From Streptomyces cavernae (lineage in GTDB: Bacteria > Actinomycetota > Actinomycetes > Streptomycetales > Streptomycetaceae), in NCBI RefSeq assembly GCF_004023625.1, contig NZ_ML137713.1, positions 62,001-126,000 of the forward strand: a stretch of DNA of 64,000 nt, read 5' to 3'. Shown here in pieces: positions 51,098 to 60,233 of this stretch (within the stretch, counting starts at the first letter, position 1; each line of letters begins with the position of its first letter). The notes below the pieces were generated by a model. That model had not been told where the DNA came from and did no database searches. It worked only from the letters and a program-made list of their open reading frames with translations. A program made the position numbers and the translations under genes.

Positions 51098-52216
51098 ATG
51101 CCTCGTCGTCGTAGTCATGACAAGTTAGCCCGCATCGGTCTCGCCCAGGGCGACCACGCCGATGAGCCGCGTGACCCGCGGGCCGACGAGTACCCCATGC
51201 CCTTCGTGCCGCACGGCTGGTACGCGGTCCTGCGCAGTGACGAGTTGAGAACGGGCAAGGTCGTCAGCCTGCACTACTTCGGTCGCGCTCTCATCGCGTT
51301 CCGCGGGCCGGACGGGCAGGCGGCCGTGCGTGACGCCCACTGCCCGCACTACGGCGCCCACCTGGGCGTGGGCGGGAAGGTCGTGGACGGTGCCGTGGAG
51401 TGCCCCTTCCACGGGTGGCGGTTCGGCACGGACGGCCGCTGCACCCACGCACCGTTCGCGGCCAGGCCCCCCAAGGTCGCCATCGGAGGCTTCCCCGTCC
51501 GCGAGCACAGCGGCCTGGTCTTCGTCCACACCGGCCCGGCCGAACCGTCGTGGGAGGTCCCCGAGGTACCGGAGGCGACCTCCCCCGACTACGCCTCGCC
51601 CATTGATGACACGTGCCATGCGCGCATCCACATCCAGGAGATGCGCGAGAACATCGTGGACGAGTCCCACTTCACCTTCATCCACGGCCAGAGCGAGCCG
51701 CCCGCCCTGGAGCTCGAGCCCGACGGGCCCTTCGCGGAGGTCCGCAGCCGGTTCCGACGGCGCGTTCTGGCCTGGGACCTCGACAACACCTTCGACGTGT
51801 TCATGTACGGGCCGGGCGTGATGGTGGTGCGGGTCCACGGGGCCCTGCTCTCGCTCACCGCCATCGCCCTCACCACCCCCGTCGACGACCGCACGAGCGA
51901 GATGCGGATGCTGTACTACATCCGCAAACCGTCCCGTCTCCCGTTCCTGACACCCCTGCTCAAGCTCGTCTTCCGGCGCGAGGCCCTGGCCGAGGTCCGC
52001 GAGGAGGTCCGGATCTGGGACCACAAGATCCACCAGGCACGCCCGATCCTGCTGCCCCACGAAAAGGGCATCAAGGCACTGCGCCGCTGGTACGCCCAGT
52101 TCCATCCGTCGGACGACCCGGCGACACCGGGTCCGACCCGTGCAAGTGACTGGGCCGCCCAGCCGTCGACGCCGCCACCCCCACGGCGACCCGTATCCCC
52201 TGCGGTCCCGCAGTGA
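51098..52216 (+). CDS. Rieske [2Fe-2S] oxygenase, KshA/DAF-36-like
   Basis: This 372-residue oxygenase has the Rieske site CPHYGAHLG...CPFHGWRF (C-x-H and C-x2-H) at about residues 83-108. The mononuclear iron region follows as ENIVDESHFTFIHG. The order and spacing recall 3-ketosteroid 9-alpha-hydroxylase KshA and the DAF-36/Neverland cholesterol 7-desaturases, which act on sterols. A Pro-rich tail ends the protein. Codon 10 is TTA (51125-51127). It starts 29 bp after the TAP-like gene, so both may be one bldA-dependent unit. No dedicated reductase is nearby. Confidence 0.85.
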   Translation: MPRRRSHDKLARIGLAQGDHADEPRDPRADEYPMPFVPHGWYAVLRSDELRTGKVVSLHYFGRALIAFRGPDGQAAVRDAHCPHYGAHLGVGGKVVDGAVECPFHGWRFGTDGRCTHAPFAARPPKVAIGGFPVREHSGLVFVHTGPAEPSWEVPEVPEATSPDYASPIDDTCHARIHIQEMRENIVDESHFTFIHGQSEPPALELEPDGPFAEVRSRFRRRVLAWDLDNTFDVFMYGPGVMVVRVHGALLSLTAIALTTPVDDRTSEMRMLYYIRKPSRLPFLTPLLKLVFRREALAEVREEVRIWDHKIHQARPILLPHEKGIKALRRWYAQFHPSDDPATPGPTRASDWAAQPSTPPPPRRPVSPAVPQ

Positions 52217-52762
52217 GGATCCCTGCGCTTCGGCGGTGGATTCCCTACGCTGCTCCGGCAGTAGAGGTTCCCTGCGGTCCGGCACTGAAGCTCCCCGCGG
52301 CCCGGCGCGAAGGTCCTGCCGGACGTGTGCCGTGGCCTGTCACCGAGCACCGGCCCTTATGGCACCCACCTCGATCGTCGCGGCCGGCTCGCGCCCGATG
52401 AAGCCGACCGCCCGGCTCACGCCGAACGCAGAACGACCGAGCCAACAAGCTCGGCCGTTTGTTCACGGCCGAGAAGGTGACCACCGGTGATCTGCTGAGG
52501 ACCAACCCCGACGGTACGGTCACGATCATGGGCCGTGACATGGACTGATACATCGACCCATACAGGGACTGAGACACAGACAGATACCCGCACCGATACG
52601 CGTACTAATACACGCACTGACACGAATTGAACGACGGATCCTCTTGCGGGTAAACAGAGTTGACCGCGCCGTCGTCGAATTCAGCTCCGCTATGCTCGGC
52701 TCCGTTCGAGCGGAGTGTTCGAGTGGGGCGCGACCGGCGGCCGGAGGGTGCCGGGAGGGGAC
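52217..52762. other. Intergenic region with a possible gene relic and dinucleotide-biased repeats
   Basis: From about 52440 to 52548 the plus strand reads LFTAEKVTTGDLLRTNPDG and TVTIMGRDMD before a stop, protein-like but unsupported upstream; it may be the 3' end of a lost gene. At 52545-52627 are degenerate 6-bp repeats of the type GATAC/CACTGA. The kinase promoter should follow; TTGACC at about 52657 is a candidate -35 without a well-spaced -10. Confidence 0.25.
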
Positions 52763-54388
52763 GTGAGAGAGCGCGTGATATCCGGAGAGGGCGATCACCC
52801 GGCGGCGACACGTTCGGAACGCGGCTCAGGACAGCTGATCGCCGGCCGCTACCTGCTCCGCGACATCCTCGGCAGAGGCGGTATGGGCACGGTCTGGCGG
52901 GCCCACGACCAGTTGCTGGACCGCCCGGTCGCCGCCAAGGAACTGCACGTCCTCACCGACGGCGACGAGGAGCACCGCCGACGGCTGCGCCGCGCGGTCC
53001 GTGAGGCGCGAGCGGTCGCCCGGGTCCCGCATCCCCATGTGGTGGGTGTCCACGACCTGGTCGACTACGAAGGCCGGCTGTGGATGATGATGGAACTGAT
53101 CGACGGGCCTTCGCTCGCCCGGGTGGTCACCGAGTCGGGACCGCTCACCCCGCAGCGCACCGCCGCCATCGGCCTGCAACTGCTCGACGCCCTGGCGGCC
53201 GTGCACGCCGCCGGCGCCCTGCACCGCGACGTCAAGCCCGCCAACGTACTGCTGCGCCCCGACGGCAACGCCGTTCTCACCGACTTCGGCATCGCTGACC
53301 TGGACGACGGCGAGTTCCTGACCACCACCGGTGAACTGGTCGGTTCCATCGAGTACATGGCGCCGGAACGGATGCGCGGTGAGGAGGCCGGGCCGTCGTC
53401 CGACCTCTGGTCGCTGGGCGCGACCCTGGCCACCGTCTGCTGCGGCCGGTCGCCGTTCCGCCGTCCCGGACACCCCGCGACACTGCACGCGGTGGTCTAC
53501 GAGGATCCCCAACTCTCCGACACACTGGGTCCGTTGCGTCCGGTCGTCGAGGCCCTGCTGCGCAAGTTCCCGGACGAGCGCCCTTCGCCGGCCGACGCGG
53601 CGGCCGCGCTGCGGCAGGTGGCGGGCCCGGCGGCGCCGACGACCCATCCCGCGACCCTTCCGGTGGCCCATCCCCCAACCCTTCCGACGGCCCATCCGGA
53701 GGCCTACGCGGACACCCTGACCGTTGGCCGGCGGCAGCCGGCGCCGGCGGGGGAAACATGGTCGACGGCGGAGACACGGCCGGCGGGGGAAAGGGAAGCG
53801 TGGTCGACGGCGGGGACACGGCCGGCGGGGACGCTGTCCGGGCCGGCGAAGCCGGAGCCTGCCGCGCGCAACGGCCGCAGACGGCTGGCGTGGGCGGCGG
53901 CCGGGACGGTGTTACTGGTGACCGGCGTGGGCGCCGGTCTGTACCTCGCGGATGTGCCGCCGTTCGCCGGGTCCCCGGTGACGACGACCGTCCACCAGGA
54001 GATTCGGTCCAAGGCCGGCTGGCAGTACGTGGACAAGGTCCCCGTACAGAAGGGCGACAAGGTCACCGTGCGCTTCAAGACGGGCAGTTGGACGGTCGAC
54101 CACCGGAGCATGCCCATGACCGGGCCGGCCGGCTACGACGCGGGCACCGACAAGCTGCTGGACTTCGCGAAGAGTTGCAAGGTCAAGGCCTCCGCACCGT
54201 TCGGTGCGCTGCTGGTGCGGCTCGTCGGTGAGCAGGACTTCCCCGTCCGGGTCGTCGGCCGTTCGTCGGCCTTCCGCGCGGCCGGGAACGGCACACTGCA
54301 GCTGCGGATCAACGACGGGGACAACGACTGCCTCACCGACAACAAGGGCGCACTCAAGGTGTCCGTCACCGTCACACGCCGACCTTGA
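52763..54388 (+). CDS. Ser/Thr protein kinase with extracellular PA-IL-like sensor domain
   Basis: This 541-residue membrane kinase has a complete N-terminal catalytic domain: GRGGMGTVW, the AAKEL Lys, HRDVKPANVLL, DFG and APE (MAPERMRG). A Pro/Thr-rich linker with repeats and one helix (about residues 378-398) come next. The extracellular domain of about 130 residues (WQYVDKVPVQKGDKVTV, then LQLRINDGDNDCLTDNKGAL) resembles the calcium- and galactose-binding PA-IL lectin fold. It may sense a glycan outside the cell. The GTG at 52763 has GGGAGGGG upstream. Codon 384, in the helix, is TTA (53912-53914). Confidence 0.88.
   Translation: MRERVISGEGDHPAATRSERGSGQLIAGRYLLRDILGRGGMGTVWRAHDQLLDRPVAAKELHVLTDGDEEHRRRLRRAVREARAVARVPHPHVVGVHDLVDYEGRLWMMMELIDGPSLARVVTESGPLTPQRTAAIGLQLLDALAAVHAAGALHRDVKPANVLLRPDGNAVLTDFGIADLDDGEFLTTTGELVGSIEYMAPERMRGEEAGPSSDLWSLGATLATVCCGRSPFRRPGHPATLHAVVYEDPQLSDTLGPLRPVVEALLRKFPDERPSPADAAAALRQVAGPAAPTTHPATLPVAHPPTLPTAHPEAYADTLTVGRRQPAPAGETWSTAETRPAGEREAWSTAGTRPAGTLSGPAKPEPAARNGRRRLAWAAAGTVLLVTGVGAGLYLADVPPFAGSPVTTTVHQEIRSKAGWQYVDKVPVQKGDKVTVRFKTGSWTVDHRSMPMTGPAGYDAGTDKLLDFAKSCKVKASAPFGALLVRLVGEQDFPVRVVGRSSAFRAAGNGTLQLRINDGDNDCLTDNKGALKVSVTVTRRP
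53759..53830 (+). repeat. Direct 30-bp repeat in the kinase linker
   Basis: Two copies of a 30-bp unit (53759-53788 and 53801-53830, one mismatch) encode WSTA-x-TRPAG twice in the juxtamembrane linker. Confidence 0.8.
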
Positions 54389-55271
54389 CGGGCGGCAGCG
54401 GTGCCTCGATCCCTTCCATGGGGTCGAGACCGGCGATCCCGGCCATCCGGTCCATGTCGTCGAGGCCGGCGACGTCTGCCCCGGCCATGGAGCCCAGGGA
54501 GAACTGCTCGGCCGAAGCAGCGGGGAACTCCTCGGTCTCGGCCTGCGCCGCCGTGGTGCCCCGGTTGTTGTGCCACAGCCACAGGATGTCGCGGCCGAAG
54601 GACCACACCAGCGACGCCAGCGCCCCGGCGACCAGCACGTAGGACACCGCGTACGGCAGCAGCCCGGACCCGGCCACCAGCAGCACGACACCCTGCTGCG
54701 CGGCCACCGTCTTGCGGGCCATGCTCGGCGGCAGCTCCCCGTTGAGCCACGGCTGCACCCGGGCGACCGCCACGAAGACGTAGCGCATGGCGCCGATCAG
54801 CAGCACCCACGGGCCCATCGACATGGCGACGTACACGCTGAGCACCAGGATCAGGAACGCGTCGACCTCCATGTCGAAACGGGCTCCCAGCGCCGTCGAC
54901 GTCCCGGTCTTCCGGGCCACCTTGCCGTCCACACCGTCCAGGATGAGCGCCACCGCCGTCAGCGAGACGAACAGCGTGACCGGCGGCGCGCTCTCGAAGG
55001 AGTCCGCGACCAGCGCGGTCACCCCGCCGACCAGGATGGAGCGGCCGAGGGTGACGCGGTTCGCGGGGCCGAAGGTGCGCGGCCGGGAGCGGCGCAGGGC
55101 ACGGTTGAGGACGGCCCAGGTGGCGATGGCGAACGCCAGACCCGTCAGCCAGCCCGCCGGGCCCATGCCGACAGCCGTGCCGACCAGCACCAACAGCAGG
55201 ATCTGTACGCCGGCTCCCACGGCTGTCTCCTGGTGCAACAGCCTTGCGTCGTACGTGTTGTTCAGGGCCAC
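54372..55271 (-). CDS. CDP-alcohol phosphatidyltransferase family membrane enzyme
   Basis: This 299-residue membrane protein has the CDP-OH-P signature DGVDGKVARKTGTSTALGARFD...D (D-G-x2-A-R-x8-G-x3-D-x3-D) and about six helices. A Met/Gly/Asp-rich cytoplasmic tail of about 60 residues is not part of the core family. It would join a CDP-activated lipid or alcohol to a second alcohol. It converges on the kinase with a 17-bp overlap and is divergent (about 110 bp) from the BchC-like dehydrogenase that opens the 55-61 kb cluster, so it may belong to that system. Confidence 0.85.
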   Translation of the reverse strand: MALNNTYDARLLHQETAVGAGVQILLLVLVGTAVGMGPAGWLTGLAFAIATWAVLNRALRRSRPRTFGPANRVTLGRSILVGGVTALVADSFESAPPVTLFVSLTAVALILDGVDGKVARKTGTSTALGARFDMEVDAFLILVLSVYVAMSMGPWVLLIGAMRYVFVAVARVQPWLNGELPPSMARKTVAAQQGVVLLVAGSGLLPYAVSYVLVAGALASLVWSFGRDILWLWHNNRGTTAAQAETEEFPAASAEQFSLGSMAGADVAGLDDMDRMAGIAGLDPMEGIEAPLPPVKVGV

Positions 55272-55379
55272 CGCTTACCCTCCGGACGAATGACAGAGAC
55301 GATCAAGGCCGCGTACCGTGTTCGCGGCTTCACAAAGGTCGATACGTGAAGATCCGCGAGACTGTTCAGGAGAACCCAC

Positions 55380-56369
55380 ATGGAACACACAGCCCGTGCC
55401 TTCTGGCTCCGCTCACCAGGGCAGGGGGAGATCCGGGAAGTGGAGCTTCCGCGGCGCGCCGACGACGAGGTCCTTGTGCGCTCCTTGTGCTCCGGCGTGA
55501 GCCGGGGCACGGAGACGCTCGTGTTCCGCGGCGGCGTACCGGAGAACCAGTATGCGGCGATGCGCGCACCGTTCCAGGAGGGTGAGTTCCCCGGGCCCGT
55601 GAAGTACGGCTACCTCAACGTCGGAGTGGTGGAGGAGGGCCCCTCGTCCCTGGTGGGACGCACGGTGTTCTCCCTGTACCCGCACCAGAGCCGGTTCGTC
55701 GTGCCGGCCGACGCGGTCACCGTGGTGCCGGACGACGTCCCCGCCGGGCGGGCGATCCTCGCCGGCACGGTGGAGACCGCGGTGAACGCGCTGTGGGACG
55801 CGTCCCCTCTGATCGGTGACCGGATCGCCGTGATCGGCGCCGGAATGGTCGGCTCGAGCGTGGCCGCGCTGCTGGCCCGGTTCCCCGGAGTCCGGGTGCA
55901 GCTTGTCGACGCGCTGCCAGCGCGCGCCGAGATCGCGGCGGCCCTCGGCGTGGACTTCGCGCTGCCCGAGGAAGCCGCCGGTGACTGCGATCTCGTCGTG
56001 CACGCGAGCGCCACCGAGGCCGGGCTCACCCGGGCACTGGAACTCCTCGCACCGGAAGGCACGGTCATCGAGCTCAGCTGGTACGGCGACCGGAAGGTGT
56101 CCCTCCCATTGGGTGAGGTATTCCACTCCCGGCGGCTGACCGTACGCAGCAGCCAGGTCGGCACCGTCTCGCCCGCCCGGCCCGGCCGCACCTACTCCGA
56201 CCGGCTCGAACTCGCGCTCAGGCTGCTTGCGGATCCGGCCCTGGATGCCCTGATCACCGGCGAAAGCACCTTCGACGAGCTACCGGCAGTGATGCCCCGG
56301 ATCGCCTCCGGTGAGATCCCCGGACTGTGCCATCGCGTCGTATATGAGTCCGCTCTGAAACCCGCCTGA
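55380..56369 (+). CDS. BchC-like medium-chain dehydrogenase, no recognisable zinc site
   Basis: This 329-residue MDR-superfamily protein has SGVSRGTETLVFRG in place of the usual zinc-binding GxCGTD. GPVKYGYLNVG, LYPHQSRFVVPA and AGTVETAVNALWD resemble bacteriochlorophyllide dehydrogenase BchC. The Rossmann motif is VIGAGMVGSSVAALL. It should oxidise a secondary alcohol or reduce a ketone with NAD(P). It stands 69 bp before the PTPS-like gene and opens the cluster. The substrate is unknown. Confidence 0.8.
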   Translation: MEHTARAFWLRSPGQGEIREVELPRRADDEVLVRSLCSGVSRGTETLVFRGGVPENQYAAMRAPFQEGEFPGPVKYGYLNVGVVEEGPSSLVGRTVFSLYPHQSRFVVPADAVTVVPDDVPAGRAILAGTVETAVNALWDASPLIGDRIAVIGAGMVGSSVAALLARFPGVRVQLVDALPARAEIAAALGVDFALPEEAAGDCDLVVHASATEAGLTRALELLAPEGTVIELSWYGDRKVSLPLGEVFHSRRLTVRSSQVGTVSPARPGRTYSDRLELALRLLADPALDALITGESTFDELPAVMPRIASGEIPGLCHRVVYESALKPA

Positions 56370-56438
56370 ACAAAGGGCACAGGTCAGCCGTACTACTGGG
56401 CACACCTCGGAGATGGTCCGCACCTGGAGGGTCGTCAC

Positions 56439-56837
56439 TTGTTCAGCATTACCGTCCGCGATCACCTCATGATCGCCCACAGCTTCAGAGGAGAGGTCTT
56501 CGGGCCCGCGCAGCGGCTGCACGGAGCGACCTTCCTCGTGGACGCCACCTTCCGTCGCGCGGAGCTCGACGACGACAACATCGTCGTCGACATCGGCCTG
56601 GCCACCCGGGAGCTCGGGGACGTGGTCAGCGCGTTGAACTACCGCAATCTCGACAACGAGCCGGACTTCGCCGACACCAACACGTCGACGGAGTTCCTGG
56701 CCAAGGTGATCGCCGACCGCCTCGCCGAGCGTGTGCACGCCGGGGCGCTGGGCGAGGGGGCCAAGGGCCTCGCGGGCATCACGGTCACGCTGCACGAGTC
56801 GCACATCGCCTGGGCGAGTTACGAGCGTGCCCTGTGA
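56439..56837 (+). CDS. 6-pyruvoyl-tetrahydropterin synthase (PTPS/QueD) fold protein lacking catalytic residues
   Basis: This 132-residue T-fold protein lines up with QueD over its whole length: IAHSF for the first zinc His (His14), RLHGATF for [18 protein letters not shown] for the NPTSE helix and LHESHIAW for the substrate-binding Glu strand. The third zinc His is Ala30, the catalytic Cys position is Ala24, and the Asp-His dyad is Asn66-Tyr67. Normal PTPS chemistry therefore looks impossible, yet the substrate Glu is kept. It may bind a pterin or pyrimidine or use a new mechanism. TTG start; stop overlaps the glycosyltransferase start. Confidence 0.8.
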   Translation: MFSITVRDHLMIAHSFRGEVFGPAQRLHGATFLVDATFRRAELDDDNIVVDIGLATRELGDVVSALNYRNLDNEPDFADTNTSTEFLAKVIADRLAERVHAGALGEGAKGLAGITVTLHESHIAWASYERAL

Positions 56838-58078
56838 TCAACGCCGAAGCCACCCTGACCGGCACCACGACGGCCACCGCCGGCACCACTGGTGTCATGG
56901 CCGCCGCCACTGCCACCAAGGCCACGGGGAACGCCACCGTGACCAACGTCCAGCCCACCATCGTCCCCACGATCATTCCCATGACTCTGCGCTCCGTGCA
57001 CTTCGTCATGCCGGGCGGTGTCGACGACCCGTCGGCGCCCAGCGGCGGCAACGCCTACGACCGCCGCGTCTGCTTCGACCTCGCGGCCTTCGGCTGGCAG
57101 GTCCACAAGCACGCGGTGCAGGGCGACTGGCCGCGGCCCGAGGCACCCGCCCGCGCCGAACTGGCCCGCACCCTCGCCGACCTGCCGGACGGCACCGTCG
57201 TCCTGATGGACGGGCTGGTCGCCTGCTGCGTCCCCGAGATCGTCATCCCGGAGGCCGAGCGGCTGCGCCTGGTCATCCTGGTGCACCTCCCGCTCGGCGA
57301 CGAGACCGGCCTCGACCCCGTCGTCGCCGCCGACCTGGACGCCCGCGAGCGGCGCACCCTGCGCTCCGTGCCCGCGATCGTCGCCACCAGCGACTGGGCG
57401 GCACGCCGACTGGTCTCCCACCACGGGCTCGCTCCCGACCGGGTCCATATCGCCGCCCCCGGCGCCGACATCGCCCCGCTCGCCAAGGGCACCGACGGTG
57501 TGTCACGGCTGCTGTGCGTCGCCTCGGTCACCCCGCGCAAGGGGCAGCACCGCCTGGTGGAGGCGCTCGCCGCGGTCGCCGATCTTCCGTGGTCCTGCGT
57601 CTGCGTCGGCGGACTCACCCAGGACCCCGAGTACGTCGCACAGCTGCGCGGACTCATCGCCCGGCACGGCTTGGAGGACCGGCTGCAACTCGTCGGCCCG
57701 CGGTCCGGTGCCGAGCTCGACGCCACCTACAACGCCGCCGACCTGATGGTCCTCACCTCGTACGCCGAGACGTACGGGATGGCCGTCACCGAGGCCCTCG
57801 CCCGCGGCATCCCGGTCCTCGCCACCGACGTCGGTGGGATCCCGGAGGCCATCGGACGCGCCCCCGACGGAGGGGTGCCCGGCATCCTCGTGCCGCCGGA
57901 GAACCCGGCCGCACTCGCCGCCGAACTGCGCGGCTGGTTCGGGGAGGCCGACGTCCGGCGCCGGCTGAAGGCGGCGGCACGCGACCGGCGCGCCGCGCTC
58001 GACGGCTGGGCCACCACGGCCCGGAGTCTCGCCGGTGTGCTGGGACGACTTCGACGCGAACCGCGGAGGGCGGCGTGA
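56834..58078 (+). CDS. GT4-family glycosyltransferase
   Basis: This protein of about 414 residues has a GT-B fold with a nucleotide-sugar site in the C-terminal half: [20 protein letters not shown], then [30 protein letters not shown] (the E-x7-E motif). The N-terminal domain begins [18 protein letters not shown]. The first 49 residues are a Thr/Ala-rich stretch unlike the family; the true start may be the ATG at 56981, though the GTG at 56834 overlaps the PTPS stop (GTGA). It has no membrane segments. Presumably it glycosylates the cluster's pterin-, pyrimidine- or lipid-type acceptor. Confidence 0.88.
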   Translation: MINAEATLTGTTTATAGTTGVMAAATATKATGNATVTNVQPTIVPTIIPMTLRSVHFVMPGGVDDPSAPSGGNAYDRRVCFDLAAFGWQVHKHAVQGDWPRPEAPARAELARTLADLPDGTVVLMDGLVACCVPEIVIPEAERLRLVILVHLPLGDETGLDPVVAADLDARERRTLRSVPAIVATSDWAARRLVSHHGLAPDRVHIAAPGADIAPLAKGTDGVSRLLCVASVTPRKGQHRLVEALAAVADLPWSCVCVGGLTQDPEYVAQLRGLIARHGLEDRLQLVGPRSGAELDATYNAADLMVLTSYAETYGMAVTEALARGIPVLATDVGGIPEAIGRAPDGGVPGILVPPENPAALAAELRGWFGEADVRRRLKAAARDRRAALDGWATTARSLAGVLGRLRREPRRAA

Positions 58079-59052
58079 GCATGGCGGAGATTTCCGAGGG
58101 GGACGTGCCGGGGGCACCGGGCGGGCTCGTACTGGGCCTCGTGCCGTCGGCGCGGAAATCGGTGGAGAACATGGGGGGACCCTTGAGCACGACGAAGACT
58201 TCCGGCGGCGAAGCGGTCGAGGTACCGCCGTACGCTCCCCAGTGGCTGGAGCTGCGCGAGCCCGCGGACGCGGCGGCCCGGGCGCACGACCTGCTCGACC
58301 CGTTGCGGATCCGGCTGGCGAACCTGCCGGGCAAGGCCAGCGGTCTGGTGATCCACGACCTCGGCTGCGGCACGGGTTCGATGGGGCGCTGGCTGGCGCC
58401 CCGGTTGGACGGCGCCCAGCACTGGGTGCTCCACGACCGTGACCCCGATCTGCTGCATCTCGCCGTGACGCGGGCCCCGCGTACGGCCGCCGACGGCAGC
58501 CCGGTCACCGTCGAGACCGAGCGCAGCGACCTCACCGAGCTGACCGCCGAACGGCTCGCCGGGGCCTCGCTCGTGACGGCCTCCGCCCTGCTCGACGTCC
58601 TCACCCGTGACCAGGTGGAGACGCTCGCCGAGGCCTGCTCCGGAGCCGGCGTCCCCGCCCTCTTCGCACTCTCCGTGCTGGGCCGGGTCGAGTTCAACGT
58701 CGAGGACCCGCTGGACGCCGAGATCACCGAGGCGTTCAACCTGCACCAGCGCCGCGGCGACCTCCTCGGGCCGGACGCGATCACCGCGGCCTGCGAGGCC
58801 TTCGACCGGCGGGGCGCCTCGGTCCGGGTACACCCGAGCCCGTGGCGGCTCGGCCCCGACGACGCCGCGCTGATCGAGGACTGGCTGCGCGGCTGGATCG
58901 ATGTCGCCTGCGAACAGCGCCCGGAGCTCACCCCGCGGGTGGAACCGTATCTGCGGCGCAGGCTGGCCCAGTCCGCGGCGGGCGAGTTGCGGGTGCGGGT
59001 CCACCACAGCGACCTGCTGGCGCTGCCCCGGCCGAGGGGCGGCGTGTCGTGA
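58075..59052 (+). CDS. Class I SAM-dependent methyltransferase
   Basis: This protein of about 325 residues has a Rossmann methyltransferase core. Motif I is IHDLGCGTGSMGRWLAP, followed by VLHDRDPDLL (ribose-binding acidic end), a LVTASALLDVLT segment and EFNVEDPLDAEITEAFNLHQRRGD. The first about 50 residues look disordered. It overlaps the glycosyltransferase (GTGA) and the membrane protein (GTGA), so all are made together. The methyl acceptor is unknown. GTG 58075 has GGAGG at 5 nt; ATG 58081 is an alternative. Confidence 0.85.
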   Translation: MSMAEISEGDVPGAPGGLVLGLVPSARKSVENMGGPLSTTKTSGGEAVEVPPYAPQWLELREPADAAARAHDLLDPLRIRLANLPGKASGLVIHDLGCGTGSMGRWLAPRLDGAQHWVLHDRDPDLLHLAVTRAPRTAADGSPVTVETERSDLTELTAERLAGASLVTASALLDVLTRDQVETLAEACSGAGVPALFALSVLGRVEFNVEDPLDAEITEAFNLHQRRGDLLGPDAITAACEAFDRRGASVRVHPSPWRLGPDDAALIEDWLRGWIDVACEQRPELTPRVEPYLRRRLAQSAAGELRVRVHHSDLLALPRPRGGVS

Positions 59053-60233
59053 GCACACGGCTGGCCACGCGACCTGCCGAGGAGCGGACGGCCGACGACC
59101 CGCCCGAGGCGTCACCGGCCGGGGCGGCCGCGCCGACCGGTGACGAGGGTGCACGAGGCCGCGGGTCCGCCCTGCGCAAGCACCTCGGCACCGTCGCCGG
59201 GATCGCCATCCTCGGCGTACTGATGTGGCGGCTGGGCACCGGCGTCTTCCTCGACGGACTGCGTCGCATCGACGGTGCCACCGTGCTCGTGGCGCTCGCG
59301 ATCGGTCTCCTCACCACCGTCTGCAGCGCCTGGCGCTGGTGCCTGGTGGCCCGCGGCCTGAACATCAAACTGCCGCTGGGCCGGGCCGTCGCCGACTACT
59401 ACCGGGCCCTGTTCCTGAACGCGGCACTGCCCGGCGGTGTCGTCGGTGACGTGCACCGGGCCGTACGGCACGGGCAGGACGAGGGCAGCATGGGCCGCGC
59501 CGTACGAGCGGTGGTGCTGGAGCGGACCGCCGGTCAGCTCGTCCTCGCCGTGATCGGCGTCGCGGTCCTGGTCACGGTGGACTCGCCGGTGTTGCGGCAG
59601 ACCCGGGAACTCGTCGCCGTGCTGGCCGTCGCCGCACTCGGGGTACTCGCTGTGGTGGCCGGACTCCGGCTGCGGCGCGGGACACCCGGCACCTCGCGTC
59701 GGCACCGTGCCCTGCGCGCGGCGGCCGCGGAGATCCGGCAGACCCTGCTCTCCCGGGCCAACGCGCCCGGCGTGCTGGTCTCCTCCGTGATCGTGCTGGC
59801 CGGACACCTCGCGATGTTCGTCGTCGCGGCCCGGGCCGCCGGATCAGCGGCCTCCGCGCTCGAAGTGATCCCGATCGGACTCCTGGCCCTGATCGCCATG
59901 GGGCTGCCGCTGAACGTCGGCGGCTGGGGCCCCCGCGAGGGCGTCACCGCCTGGGCGTTCGGCGCCGCGGGCCTGGGCGCGAGCCAGGGACTGACCGTCG
60001 CCGTGATCTACGGCGTGCTCAGCCTCGTCGCGAGCCTGCCCGGCATCGTCGTACTCGTCGCCCGGTGGGCCGCCGGGCTGCGGTCGGGAGGCCCGGCGCC
60101 GAAGGGTCACCGTTCGAGGTTCTCCAGGAGGGAGAAGTACTCGCCGAAGGACTCGGTGAACGCGGCCAGCAGCTCCTTCCCCTTCTCCGCGGACGCTCTC
60201 GACGGCCGGCCGATGACGCCGGAGTCGGTATAG
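59049..60233 (+). CDS. UPF0104/AglD-type integral membrane protein
   Basis: This protein of about 394 residues has eight predicted helices and belongs to the lysylphosphatidylglycerol-synthase transmembrane/UPF0104 group (FLNAALPGGVVGDVHRAV, LIAMGLPLNVGGWGPREGVTAWAFGAAGLG). Members without the synthase domain are thought to move or shield lipid-linked glycans. The end is odd: the last 42 residues are read antisense to the 3' end of the creatininase-type gene (127-bp overlap) and look like non-membrane sequence. It is the last gene of the ADH/PTPS/GT/MT run. Confidence 0.85.
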   Translation: MSTRLATRPAEERTADDPPEASPAGAAAPTGDEGARGRGSALRKHLGTVAGIAILGVLMWRLGTGVFLDGLRRIDGATVLVALAIGLLTTVCSAWRWCLVARGLNIKLPLGRAVADYYRALFLNAALPGGVVGDVHRAVRHGQDEGSMGRAVRAVVLERTAGQLVLAVIGVAVLVTVDSPVLRQTRELVAVLAVAALGVLAVVAGLRLRRGTPGTSRRHRALRAAAAEIRQTLLSRANAPGVLVSSVIVLAGHLAMFVVAARAAGSAASALEVIPIGLLALIAMGLPLNVGGWGPREGVTAWAFGAAGLGASQGLTVAVIYGVLSLVASLPGIVVLVARWAAGLRSGGPAPKGHRSRFSRREKYSPKDSVNAASSSFPFSADALDGRPMTPESV

